Shown: positions 1 to 6,447, numbered from the stretch's first letter. The stretch: 7,675 bases of DNA from Candidatus Latescibacterota bacterium (GCA_018667995.1 JABIQT010000584.1:1-7675); one strand, 5' to 3'. Numbers and translations are program-made. Notes: a model not told the origin generated them from the sequence alone.

Positions 1-929
1 CGCCTGACCGCGTAGCTGCCTACAAGGAACTTGCCGTGGAGGGTCGCCTGCCAATACGAGTCTACGGAATGCTCGACGGTAACGACGAAGATCTGATGCA
101 AGCCTGGTTCGAAAGTGGTCCCCTGGTAGATGAAAATCTGCGCTTCACCGTACGATCAATCAAGGTCTTCTACGACGGCTCACTTGGTTCAAGAACAGCT
201 CTTCTCGCCGCACCTTATTCTGATGAGCCGGAAAAGGCCAACATGACCGAGCGGATTTCACCTAAGCGCGTCTTGTCGCTTGGCCAGCGCGCTGCGTCGC
301 GTGGATTTCAGATGTCTGTTCATGCCATCGGCGATGAGGGAAATGATCGTACCCTGGGAATATATGAGTCTGCGCTGTCATCCCATGCCGGTATCGATCA
401 CCGCTGGCGGATTGAGCACGCACAGGTTGTTCTGCCGGACTACTATGGCCGCGTAGCAACGTTGGGCGTCATATCGAGCATGCAATCGAGTCATGCGGTG
501 GGGGACAGCAAGTGGGCAGAGGATCGCGTTGGATCGGAGCGTATCCGGAACGCCTATGCCTGGAAAAGTGTATTGAATGCCGGTGCGAGTCTACTCATGA
601 ACTCGGATCTTCCAGGAGAACCTTGGCAACCAGTACAGACGCTGTATTTTGCCGTCAACAGGAAGTCCATGGACGACACTGATGGAACGGGATGGTATGC
701 CGACCAGGCACTAACGGTGACCGAGGCTCTCCATGCCATGACACTGGCTGGAGCACACGCGGCCTTTCAGGAGTCACGTATCGGCTCCCTGACAAAAGGC
801 AAGTATGCTGATTTCGTTGAACTGGATGGAGATCCGCACGCCGTAGCGCCCCATACGCTGAAGGATCTAACAATTGTACGGACATGGGTCGAGGGCAAAA
901 TAGTGGCAGAACAAGGGGTGGCGAAGTAG
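1..929 (+). CDS. YtcJ-like amidohydrolase (amidohydrolase family 3), 5'-truncated
   Basis: This is the C-terminal part of a metal-dependent hydrolase of the amidohydrolase superfamily, YtcJ/N-substituted formamide deformylase-like group. The frame is open from base 3 with no stop, so the GTG at 36 is internal and the real start lies off the window. Family motifs appear in order: the lysine and DGSLGSR of the KVFYDGSLGSR block (Lys codon 162-164), HAIGDEGN (His 321-323), RIEHAQ (His 417-419), and NSDLPGEP with the catalytic/metal-binding Asp at 606-608. The closing block GSLTKGKYADFVELDGDP is typical of the family, where the C-terminus folds back onto the small beta domain. The N-terminal HxH metal site would lie upstream. 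About 310 residues are present of a usual 530-600. The substrate cannot be told; members hydrolyse C-N bonds in amides and formamides. The stop is only 12 bases from the stop of the convergent response regulator gene. The family is secure, the substrate unknown. Confidence 0.93.
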   Translation, partial: PDRVAAYKELAVEGRLPIRVYGMLDGNDEDLMQAWFESGPLVDENLRFTVRSIKVFYDGSLGSRTALLAAPYSDEPEKANMTERISPKRVLSLGQRAASRGFQMSVHAIGDEGNDRTLGIYESALSSHAGIDHRWRIEHAQVVLPDYYGRVATLGVISSMQSSHAVGDSKWAEDRVGSERIRNAYAWKSVLNAGASLLMNSDLPGEPWQPVQTLYFAVNRKSMDDTDGTGWYADQALTVTEALHAMTLAGAHAAFQESRIGSLTKGKYADFVELDGDPHAVAPHTLKDLTIVRTWVEGKIVAEQGVAK

Positions 930-941
930 CAAGACTACGAG

Positions 942-1595
942 CTATAACTCGAGCTCATTGTCTTTGTCCGACAACCCCCGTCTCGCCGAGGGCAATGTTC
1001 GCTCCAGCTCTGGCTTGACTACGTTTTCATAGCAATCTGGACATATACCGTGACTGAATTGCGCCTCTGAATTATCTACAATGTACTTCTCCAGTTGGTG
1101 CCACGAATCCAAATCGTCCCTGATGTTCTTACAGTAACTGCAGATGGGTATAATGCCCTGCAATTGGCGGACATGCGCTAGGGCCGCCTCCAGTTCCGAC
1201 ACACGGTCTGCTAGCTCGGACTGCAGCCCCAAGACCCTCTCCCCCACCTTTATCCTTGCCATAAGCTCATCAGGATCAAAGGGCTTTGTAAGATAATCGT
1301 TCGCCCCGGCATCAAGTCCCTGAATAATATCAATCTTGCTACCACGGGTTGTGAGCAACAGAACGTACAACCCGAGCAACTCTGACCGTTCTCTGATTTT
1401 TCTGCAGATATTGATTCCATCTATTCCGGGCATCATCCAGTCGAGAATGGCCAATGCGGGCCTGTCCGGCGCTTGGATAACGTCCCATGCCTGGCTGCCG
1501 TCTTCGGTAACAACCACATCGTAACCCCAGTTACGCAGCGTCACATCAAGCAGATGGCGTGCAATGGGATCATCCTCGGCTATCAGAATCTGCAT
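942..1595 (-). CDS. Response regulator with receiver domain and C-terminal CxxC...CxxC domain
   Basis: A 217-residue cytoplasmic two-component response regulator. Residues 1-120 form a receiver domain: acidic pocket E7-D8-D9, phospho-acceptor D52 in LDWMMPGIDG, switch T82/T83, and K104 in the LTKPF motif. Residues 121-145 look like a short helical or coiled-coil linker (heptad-like LQSELADRVSELEAAL). Residues 146-193 hold the motif GIIPICSYCKNIRDD...W..LE.YI......FSHGICPDCYE, with C152/C155 and C185/C188 as a likely zinc or redox site. This C-terminal motif is known at the end of many sensor kinases and response regulators, but its function is unclear to me. There is no DNA-binding domain, so the output is probably protein-protein. 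The ATG start is supported by GGAGAG (plus-strand 1604-1609) eight bases upstream. It lies 58 bases downstream of the small zinc-ribbon gene and is probably cotranscribed with it. No histidine kinase is in the window. Confidence 0.93.
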   Translation of the reverse strand: MQILIAEDDPIARHLLDVTLRNWGYDVVVTEDGSQAWDVIQAPDRPALAILDWMMPGIDGINICRKIRERSELLGLYVLLLTTRGSKIDIIQGLDAGANDYLTKPFDPDELMARIKVGERVLGLQSELADRVSELEAALAHVRQLQGIIPICSYCKNIRDDLDSWHQLEKYIVDNSEAQFSHGICPDCYENVVKPELERTLPSARRGLSDKDNELEL

Positions 1596-1603
1596 CGGGA
1601 TAT

Positions 1604-1609
1604 CTCTCC
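1604..1609 (-). promoter_or_regulatory. Ribosome binding site of the response regulator gene
   Basis: Read on the minus strand this is GGAGAG, eight bases before the ATG at 1595. It supports that start and independent translation of the second gene of the leftward unit. Confidence 0.7.
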
Positions 1610-1653
1610 AAACGAATTTATGGATTACATGAGGGAGGCAAGTTTATACGTGC

Positions 1654-1794
1654 CTAAGCCTCTGTCTCGGTAACTTCTCCTACTGCCCGCAAATTTCCTT
1701 CACATTCCTCACATTGCAGCCCCGTTACTCCCTCAAGTTCCCATTCTTCACCGCATTCAATGCAGATGAACGTACCGCTGTATTGCTTGTCCAT
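1654..1794 (-). CDS. Small zinc-ribbon-like protein, 46 residues, two CxxC motifs
   Basis: This short reading frame begins with ATG at 1794 and ends with TAG at 1654-1656. The protein begins MDKQYSGTFICIECGEEW and contains C11-x2-C14 and C28-x2-C31 separated by 13 residues, the spacing of a small rubredoxin-like or zinc-ribbon fold. An aromatic or hydrophobic residue precedes the first knuckle and a glycine follows each. The C-terminal tail (residues 36-46) is acidic and probably unstructured. A good Shine-Dalgarno (GGAG, plus-strand 1801-1804) sits six bases before the ATG, and a sigma70-like promoter lies about 56 bases further upstream. It is the first gene of a leftward unit whose second gene is the response regulator, which also carries a Cys4 site. 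I do not recognise a named family. It could bind Zn(II), bind iron, or act as a redox-sensitive adaptor. The coding call is supported by the RBS, the paired CxxC motifs and the promoter, but it is short. Confidence 0.8.
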   Translation of the reverse strand: MDKQYSGTFICIECGEEWELEGVTGLQCEECEGNLRAVGEVTETEA

Positions 1795-1800
1795 GATTGG

Positions 1801-1804
1801 CTCC
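1801..1804 (-). promoter_or_regulatory. Ribosome binding site of the small zinc-ribbon gene
   Basis: Minus-strand GGAG, preceded by CT, six bases before the ATG at 1794. It is the main evidence, besides the CxxC motifs, that this 46-codon frame is translated. Confidence 0.65.
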
Positions 1805-1841
1805 AGACAAAGAGTACTTACATTTATTTGGTGTCGAGCTT

Positions 1842-1864
1842 TATAGTATAACCACCATACTATA
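1842..1864. promoter_or_regulatory. Perfect inverted repeat, candidate operator over the leftward promoter
   Basis: Two 8-base arms, TATAGTAT (1842-1849) and ATACTATA (1857-1864), are perfect reverse complements around the 7-base spacer AACCACC. The repeat covers the -10 element and predicted start site of the leftward promoter. This is the place and size expected for a dimeric repressor site. Because the predicted start lies within it, an RNA hairpin role for the full repeat is less likely. The arms are AT-rich, so some chance similarity is possible. Confidence 0.5.
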
Positions 1865-1885
1865 TTCAGATGGTAAAGTTGTCAA
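1857..1885 (-). promoter_or_regulatory. Sigma70-like promoter for the zinc-ribbon/response regulator unit
   Basis: On the minus strand a perfect TTGACA (plus-strand 1880-1885) is followed after exactly 17 bases by TAGTAT (plus-strand 1857-1862), which matches the -10 consensus at 4 of 6 positions. The predicted transcription start is near 1850, giving a leader of about 56 bases before the ATG at 1794. The -10 element lies inside one arm of the inverted repeat at 1842-1864, so a protein bound there would block polymerase. The assignment is by consensus and position only. Confidence 0.55.
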
Positions 1886-1892
1886 ATATGGA

Positions 1893-1921
1893 TTGACATG
1901 CCCAACCATGGCTGGTAGGAT
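1893..1921 (+). promoter_or_regulatory. Sigma70-like promoter for the exported lipocalin-like gene
   Basis: TTGACA (1893-1898) is followed after 17 bases by TAGGAT (1916-1921), with a predicted start near 1928 and a leader of about 53 bases before the ATG at 1981. Its -35 lies only 7 bases from the -35 of the leftward promoter, so the two are back to back. The spacer contains the imperfect palindrome CCAACCATGGCTGG (1902-1915; 12 of 14 positions pair), which could be a protein site. The same -10 and spacing recur in front of rpiA. Confidence 0.55.
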
Positions 1922-1980
1922 GTTTAACCCCAAAGAGGACCTGTTGTAATACTGACAAAAGACCATACCGGAGGGTTCAA

Positions 1981-2451
1981 ATGCGTCTGAAGATCTGCCA
2001 CCTCATCCTGCTATTTTGCCTGACATCGACTTCCATTCCGGCGTGGGCCGCTGAAGGATCGGAAGTTCGTGGCGCATGGCGGCCAGAGCTATATGAGATG
2101 AAGGACGGCACCCAGCACGATGTGACCGGCCTGATTATGTTTGCCGAGACGGATTGGTCCGTACTTTTCTTCATTATGGACAAGGGTGAACCCACCCGTG
2201 GTTCGGGCGAGGGAGGCACCTATTCTCTGGTAGGCGATACACTGACCTTCAGGCACCTGTACAACTTCTCGGCCGGCAATACGATTTCGGGTGTACCGGG
2301 ACCGCCCAGCAATCTGACAATGACCTCTCGAAATTCTGATGCACCTGACGTTCCATCGGAGCCGTGTACTATAGACATCACGGGAAACACATTAACTATA
2401 AATTTCCCCAGTGGCAATATGATGAAGTTCGTCCGCAGTTCCGCGCCCTGA
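1981..2451 (+). CDS. Exported small beta-rich protein, lipocalin-like
   Basis: A 156-residue protein. Residues 1-23 form a classical Sec signal peptide: basic MRLK, hydrophobic core ICHLILLFCL, then an AWA-type cleavage site around residues 23-24. The mature part of about 132 residues has alternating hydrophobic strands: GAWRPELYEM, VTGLIMFAETDWSVLFFIMD, GTYSLVGDTLTFRHLYN, and a closing GNTLTINFPSGNMMKFVRS. The initial GxW and the strand pattern 'G-x-x-x-x-D-TLTF ... G-x-x-L-x-I-x-F' resemble bacterial lipocalin-like or similar small beta-barrel domains. The signal peptide has a cysteine at 13 but no lipobox at the cleavage site, so it is probably soluble and periplasmic or secreted. GGAGGG (1970-1975) lies five bases before the ATG. 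It is first in a possible two-gene unit with the aldo/keto reductase 32 bases downstream. Ligand and function are unknown; the fold is inferred from pattern only. Confidence 0.8.
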   Translation: MRLKICHLILLFCLTSTSIPAWAAEGSEVRGAWRPELYEMKDGTQHDVTGLIMFAETDWSVLFFIMDKGEPTRGSGEGGTYSLVGDTLTFRHLYNFSAGNTISGVPGPPSNLTMTSRNSDAPDVPSEPCTIDITGNTLTINFPSGNMMKFVRSSAP

Positions 2452-2471
2452 AAGAAAAACGGCAACATAGC

Positions 2472-2477
2472 GAGGAG
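2472..2477 (+). promoter_or_regulatory. Ribosome binding site that sets the GTG start of the aldo/keto reductase
   Basis: GAGGAG lies six bases before the GTG at 2484. The same frame is open back to a GTG at 2364, inside the preceding gene, but that start has no such site and would add 40 residues that do not look like family sequence. Confidence 0.7.
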
Positions 2478-2483
2478 ACACCA

Positions 2484-3419
2484 GTGACCGCGCATCAAGA
2501 AGAATGTCCACGTAGAAGATGGGGAAAGACGGAACTATCAATTCCGGTTATTCCATTCGGAACCCAAGGATTTGGTGACAACTTCGGTCCTGTCAGTGAC
2601 GATGAAGCCATGGACCTCATCCGTTACGCTGTAGACAGAGGCATAAATCACTTCGACTGTGCGCGTTGTTACGGCAACTCGCTCAGAAAGCTAGGTCTGG
2701 CGATTAAAGAAGGCGTGGTGAAGCGAGATGAGCTAATCATCAGCGGGAGAATCTGCTGTCACAGCGGCGCCAAGTGGGGCGGGTATGGCGAGGGTGAACC
2801 TGATTACTCCGCCAGCCGCGTATTAGAGGACACCGAGGATCAGTTAGCCATTCTCGGAATTGATAGCTTTGACGTGTTGTTCATCCACGATCCCGGTGAG
2901 ATCTCACCTACGCTGGCTCCCGGAGGAACACTTGAGGGGCTGGAGCAAGCGCGAGAGAGGCACTGGACCAATTTCATCGGATACGGCATGAATCCTCATG
3001 ATTTTCATCTCGAGGTGATCGAATCAGGCCGAACCGATGCGTTGCTGACATTCAGCGACTTCAATCTCCTACGCAACAGCGCCGCCGATACAATACTCCC
3101 TGCTGCTGCTAAAGATCTGGGCGTTATCAATGGTTGGTCAATCATGCGGGGTTGGCTGACAGGTAAGCCTGTCGAGTCGTTCGTCCCAAGAGATCGGTGG
3201 GACGAGGATCACATCAGGGCTGAGAGTATGCGAGAATGGTGCGAAGCCACCGATATAAACATGCTATCCATGACGCTACAGTTCTGCCTGCGCGAGACTC
3301 GAATCCACGGCAACCCGATTGGCAGCCTGAACAAAGCTCAATTGGATGCTAACATCCGTGCTGCCCAGGCGACGGTCTCTGATAGTGAGATCGATGCCTT
3401 CATTGCCGCCAATCTATAA
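2484..3419 (+). CDS. Aldo/keto reductase family oxidoreductase
   Basis: A 311-residue NAD(P)H-dependent (beta/alpha)8 oxidoreductase, starting at GTG 2484 with a strong RBS. Family features: RRWGKTELSIPVIPFGTQGFG (residues 10-31, first strand), GINHFDCARCYGNS (residues 53-66) with catalytic D58 and Y63, FDVLFIHDP (129-137) with H135, and a C-terminal block IGSLNKAQLDANIRAA where the family has its cofactor-binding helix. The tetrad lysine is expected in an 'I-x-T-K' strand end, but here the strand reads LIISGRICCHSG, so R89 appears to occupy that place. Two cysteines (C91, C92) and a histidine follow directly. This could be a subfamily trait or could mean altered chemistry. The HDP form of the histidine motif resembles the D-threo-aldose/galactose dehydrogenase branch. 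The substrate is unknown. It follows the exported protein by 32 bases and may share its promoter. Confidence 0.9.
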   Translation: MTAHQEECPRRRWGKTELSIPVIPFGTQGFGDNFGPVSDDEAMDLIRYAVDRGINHFDCARCYGNSLRKLGLAIKEGVVKRDELIISGRICCHSGAKWGGYGEGEPDYSASRVLEDTEDQLAILGIDSFDVLFIHDPGEISPTLAPGGTLEGLEQARERHWTNFIGYGMNPHDFHLEVIESGRTDALLTFSDFNLLRNSAADTILPAAAKDLGVINGWSIMRGWLTGKPVESFVPRDRWDEDHIRAESMREWCEATDINMLSMTLQFCLRETRIHGNPIGSLNKAQLDANIRAAQATVSDSEIDAFIAANL

Positions 3420-3460
3420 TCTGGGGTCCAGCCCACAACTCACCACCTTGCAGCCGGACC

Positions 3461-3477
3461 GTGAGATCATCTCTCAC
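3461..3477 (+). terminator. Weak hairpin after the aldo/keto reductase gene
   Basis: GTGAGA (3461-3466) and TCTCAC (3472-3477) form a perfect 6-bp stem with a 5-base loop, 42 bases after the reductase stop. The downstream bases are only mildly T-rich (CTGTAGTTTGG), so this is not a textbook intrinsic terminator. I see nothing else in the 3420-3582 gap between the convergent genes. Confidence 0.25.
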
Positions 3478-3582
3478 CTGTAGTTTGGTTAAAATGTGCT
3501 GCCTTGAGCCGGCACGTGGCAATTCCCGCTATCAATCACGAATAGTTGAATCGAGTGCCGCCAGGTTAAGAAAGAGCTCCTA

Positions 3583-5004
3583 TCAGGACATCCTTCCCAT
3601 ATCCATGCCAGCGTGATTGATCACCATCATATGTTCCAACAGCCGATCCTTAAGTTCCCCCGTCACTGATTCTGTTCCCGGTTCGCCATAGACATTAGTC
3701 ATCTCGTCGGGGTCCTCTTGCAAATCATACAACTCGTATTGATCGTTCACATAGGTGACCAGTTTCCAATTTTCCGTTCGAACATACCGCATTTTTCCCA
3801 TGCCACCGAGTTTCATGGTCGGACTGAAGTCAGAGCTTAGTGGACTTTTGCAAACAGGGTAGGTCTGGTCATCCGCCAGGGGATGGGGATGTCCCCCATA
3901 TTCCCCATATACATAATCTCTTTCGGGGAAAGACTCATCAGCCAGAATGGGCATAAGACTGCGACCGTGGACTGTAGCCGGCGTTTCAAGGCCCGCATAG
4001 CTCAGGATGGTCGGCATGATGTCCTCGAGACTCACCATCGTTTCGATTTCCTGCTGGACAGCATTAGGTGCTCGAATAATCAACGGCACATGAATTAGAC
4101 AATCGTAGGCTGCCTTCGACTTGCGAATCATCTGATGTTCGCCCAGGTACTCTCCATGGTCGGAAACATATATAACGACTGTATCATCGTCCAATCCCAG
4201 ACGTGTAAGTCCCGATAGAAATCGGCCCACCTCGTCGTCGATGAACGTGTTCATGCCGTAGTAGAGCGAGATAATATCGCGTAGTGTCGCATCGGAAACG
4301 GCATCGCCTCGCATGACAGCGTGGTCGATCTGTTGCGCCTGCGGTTTACGGTGCAGCTCGTTCTCCACGCGTGGCGGCAACTCCAGATCGTCTGGAGGAT
4401 ACATCGAGGAATACGGTTCACAGGTCTGAAATGGGATATGTGGATCTGGTATGGAATACCATAAAAAGAAAGGCTGTCCAGCCCGTTCATGGACGAAATC
4501 GAGTGCCCGGTCTGTCACCCAGTGAGCCCCCAGCGCTTCAGGTTGATATGGGTTCTTAACCGAGCCCCACGCCCCCTTCAGCTCAGAGGACTGTAGAAGA
4601 AAGTCCTTTGACTGGAGGCATGTGTCACCGGCGACCGATGAGTCGGGACCATAGTGGCCCGCAAGTTTGACGTCGTCGAAGAGCGCAAGGTCGGGGGCCG
4701 TGAAACAATGATTCTTTCCGGCAAGACCCGTCGTATATCCACCATTCTTCAGAATTCGAAGCAGGTGTGGTTTGTTGGGCCCCATCAGAACCTGATTGTT
4801 GAGCGAGCCGTGTGCAGATGGATACTGGCCGGTAAACGTGCTCACCCTCGCAGGTACACAAAGTGGACACGAGGTGAACGCATTTTTGAATAAACAACCC
4901 TCAGATGCCATTCGCTGAAGATTGGGGGCACCTACAGTTGGGTTACCGTACATGGGCAGGGAACTGGCCTTCTGCTGGTCCACCATTATGAGCACAATAT
5001 TCAT
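3583..5004 (-). CDS. Sulfatase of the alkaline phosphatase superfamily, choline-sulfatase/PMH-like
   Basis: A 473-residue type I sulfatase that hydrolyses sulfate esters (or, in close relatives, phosphonate/phosphate monoesters). The formylglycine signature is C49-V-P-A-R53 followed by VSTFTG; C49 would be oxidised to formylglycine by a maturation enzyme not seen here. Other expected residues are D9 in the N-terminal LIMVDQQ strand (metal), K97 and H99 in GKNH, H189 in PDPHIPF, D282/H283 in SDHGEYLGEH, and K295 or K297 in the following RKSK. The VDQ rather than DD start is typical of the choline sulfatase/phosphonate monoester hydrolase branch. There is no signal peptide, so the enzyme is predicted cytoplasmic and needs an imported substrate. 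The SD sequence AGGAGAGAGG (plus-strand 5009-5018) ends four bases before the ATG. It is second in a unit behind a PLP decarboxylase, 43 bases apart. The exact substrate is not readable. Confidence 0.94.
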   Translation of the reverse strand: MNIVLIMVDQQKASSLPMYGNPTVGAPNLQRMASEGCLFKNAFTSCPLCVPARVSTFTGQYPSAHGSLNNQVLMGPNKPHLLRILKNGGYTTGLAGKNHCFTAPDLALFDDVKLAGHYGPDSSVAGDTCLQSKDFLLQSSELKGAWGSVKNPYQPEALGAHWVTDRALDFVHERAGQPFFLWYSIPDPHIPFQTCEPYSSMYPPDDLELPPRVENELHRKPQAQQIDHAVMRGDAVSDATLRDIISLYYGMNTFIDDEVGRFLSGLTRLGLDDDTVVIYVSDHGEYLGEHQMIRKSKAAYDCLIHVPLIIRAPNAVQQEIETMVSLEDIMPTILSYAGLETPATVHGRSLMPILADESFPERDYVYGEYGGHPHPLADDQTYPVCKSPLSSDFSPTMKLGGMGKMRYVRTENWKLVTYVNDQYELYDLQEDPDEMTNVYGEPGTESVTGELKDRLLEHMMVINHAGMDMGRMS

Positions 5005-5047
5005 GACACCTCTCTCCTATAGCACATATTGCCAACCGCGGGGTAAG

Positions 5048-6436
5048 TCAGACACCGGCCAGAATTCCTCGAACGCATGCGATAGCGCGATCGACGTCTT
5101 CGTCCGTAGTTCTCCAATTACACACTGAGACTCGCATGGCACGTATCCCATTCCATGTTGTTCCTCCAAACCATGCTTCTCCGGAAGCGACTATCTTCGC
5201 TATTACCTCGTCCGTTCGCCGGTCATGGTTTCCCTCGTTGGAGGTAAACTGGACCAGTCCCTGATTGATCTGTGGTTCAGCCAGAACATGAGCACCGTCT
5301 AAATCACCGATTTCTGTGACAAGTCTGTGGGCATGGCCGCAGCAGCGTTCGACCAATTCTGCGACTCCGGATCTGCCCAAGTTACGGAGCGCCGCATACA
5401 CGGTAAATCCACGGCTTCGTCGTGACCACTCCAGGTTCCACTCCATCTGATCCCGAGTCTCTTCCACCTTGATCGTGTAGCTGGCATCCTGCGTTAGTGC
5501 AGATTTGTGGGCCTCCGGATCTGCCACGAATACAAAGCCTGAATCGAAAGGCACATTGAGCCATTTGTGACAATCAGTAGCCCATGAATCAGCGGCACCA
5601 ACACCTTCAACGAGATACCGATTGTGTTCACTCGCTCCTGCCCAGAGGCCGAAAGCTCCGTCTACATGAACCCAGGCCCCAGCATCGTGCGCGATGCGAC
5701 CTGCTTCCGTAAAGGGATCGAATACACCGGCATTCAGGTCACCTGCCTGAAGACACACCACAGCCGGCTCATTCTCACCCGCTTGGAGGGCTACCTTGAG
5801 ACTGTCGAGACGTATTCGGCCGCTCGCGTCCACATCCACAATCTCCAAGGCTTCCGTTCCTAAACCAAGCAGTCGTATTGATCGAAGAACTGATTCATGC
5901 CTATGTGCGCCGGTCAGAATCCTCATTCGCGGCGCGCCCATCAGACCTTTGGTGTTCACATCCCAACCGCGCTCAATCAAGAGCTTGTTTCGTGCTGCAG
6001 CCAAGGCTACCGTGTGGGCAGACTGCGTGCCTGTCAACAGACCAAATGAGGCTGAAGCCGGCAAACCGAGCAATGACTTCAGCCACTCTCCGCAAACCTC
6101 TTCGACGGCTGCTGCTGCCGGGCTTGTGGCGTATATGGCAGCGTTCTGATCCCAAGCAGACGTCAACCAGTCTGCCGCAAGAGTTACGGGGAGGACACCA
6201 CCTATAACCCAGCCGAAGAAACGCCCCGACGTGGAGCCAAGGAGACCGTCTCGGGTGTCCCGAACCAGATCATCTATGACTTCGTCGGCCGGCAATCCGG
6301 CATCATTGAGAGGCTTGAATAGTGCAGACCGAAGATCACTAACATTGGCGATTGGTGCAATCGATCTGGAATCCAGACTATCCAGAAACTCCCGGGCGTG
6401 ATCTGCGGCCTTACTCAGGGTCATATGGTCATTCAC
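5048..6436 (-). CDS. Group II PLP-dependent decarboxylase (aromatic-L-amino-acid decarboxylase/glutamate decarboxylase-like)
   Basis: A 462-residue fold-type I PLP enzyme that probably decarboxylates an amino acid to an amine, in the cytoplasm. Key residues: H180 in AHRHESV (ring-stacking histidine), D259 in HVDGAFGLWA (binds the pyridine nitrogen; the D-x-A pattern is kept), and the Schiff-base lysine K291 in DSWATDCHKWLNVPFDSG. The N-terminal region GRFFGWVIGGVLPVTLAADWLTSAWDQN is the 'P-x-F.G.' equivalent found in group II enzymes, and TGTQSAHTVAL (residues 135-145) is the phosphate-binding loop region. The chosen start is GTG at 6436, because AAGGAG (plus-strand 6442-6447) sits five bases before it; the ATG four codons later (6424) is too far from that site. 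It is the first gene of a leftward unit with the sulfatase and divergent from rpiA. Substrate (aromatic amino acid, glutamate, or other) cannot be decided. Relatives also include aldolases and aminotransferase-like enzymes. Confidence 0.92.
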   Translation of the reverse strand: MNDHMTLSKAADHAREFLDSLDSRSIAPIANVSDLRSALFKPLNDAGLPADEVIDDLVRDTRDGLLGSTSGRFFGWVIGGVLPVTLAADWLTSAWDQNAAIYATSPAAAAVEEVCGEWLKSLLGLPASASFGLLTGTQSAHTVALAAARNKLLIERGWDVNTKGLMGAPRMRILTGAHRHESVLRSIRLLGLGTEALEIVDVDASGRIRLDSLKVALQAGENEPAVVCLQAGDLNAGVFDPFTEAGRIAHDAGAWVHVDGAFGLWAGASEHNRYLVEGVGAADSWATDCHKWLNVPFDSGFVFVADPEAHKSALTQDASYTIKVEETRDQMEWNLEWSRRSRGFTVYAALRNLGRSGVAELVERCCGHAHRLVTEIGDLDGAHVLAEPQINQGLVQFTSNEGNHDRRTDEVIAKIVASGEAWFGGTTWNGIRAMRVSVCNWRTTDEDVDRAIACVRGILAGV

Positions 6437-6441
6437 TATAT

Positions 6442-6447
6442 CTCCTT
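6442..6447 (-). promoter_or_regulatory. Ribosome binding site that sets the GTG start of the decarboxylase
   Basis: Read on the minus strand this is AAGGAG, five bases before the GTG at 6436. I could not find a convincing leftward sigma70 promoter between here and 6646, so the promoter of the decarboxylase-sulfatase unit is unresolved. Confidence 0.7.

Noticed and set aside
1-41. GTG at 36 as the start of the amidohydrolase
   Set aside because: The frame is open through to the window edge and the residues before it (PDRVAAYKELAVEGRLP) read as normal family sequence, so the gene begins outside the window.
940-953. Possible bidirectional terminator between the convergent amidohydrolase and response regulator genes
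   Set aside because: Only a 5-bp stem (GAGCT/AGCTC) with no T-run on either side, and it runs into the coding end of the response regulator.
2364-2483. Upstream extension of the aldo/keto reductase to a GTG at 2364
   Set aside because: It would overlap the preceding gene by 88 bases, add non-family sequence and ignore the strong GAGGAG site at 2472-2477.
5796-6207. Plus-strand open frames of 109-117 codons within the decarboxylase
   Set aside because: Antisense to a conserved PLP-enzyme coding region, in two overlapping frames, with no RBS or motif.
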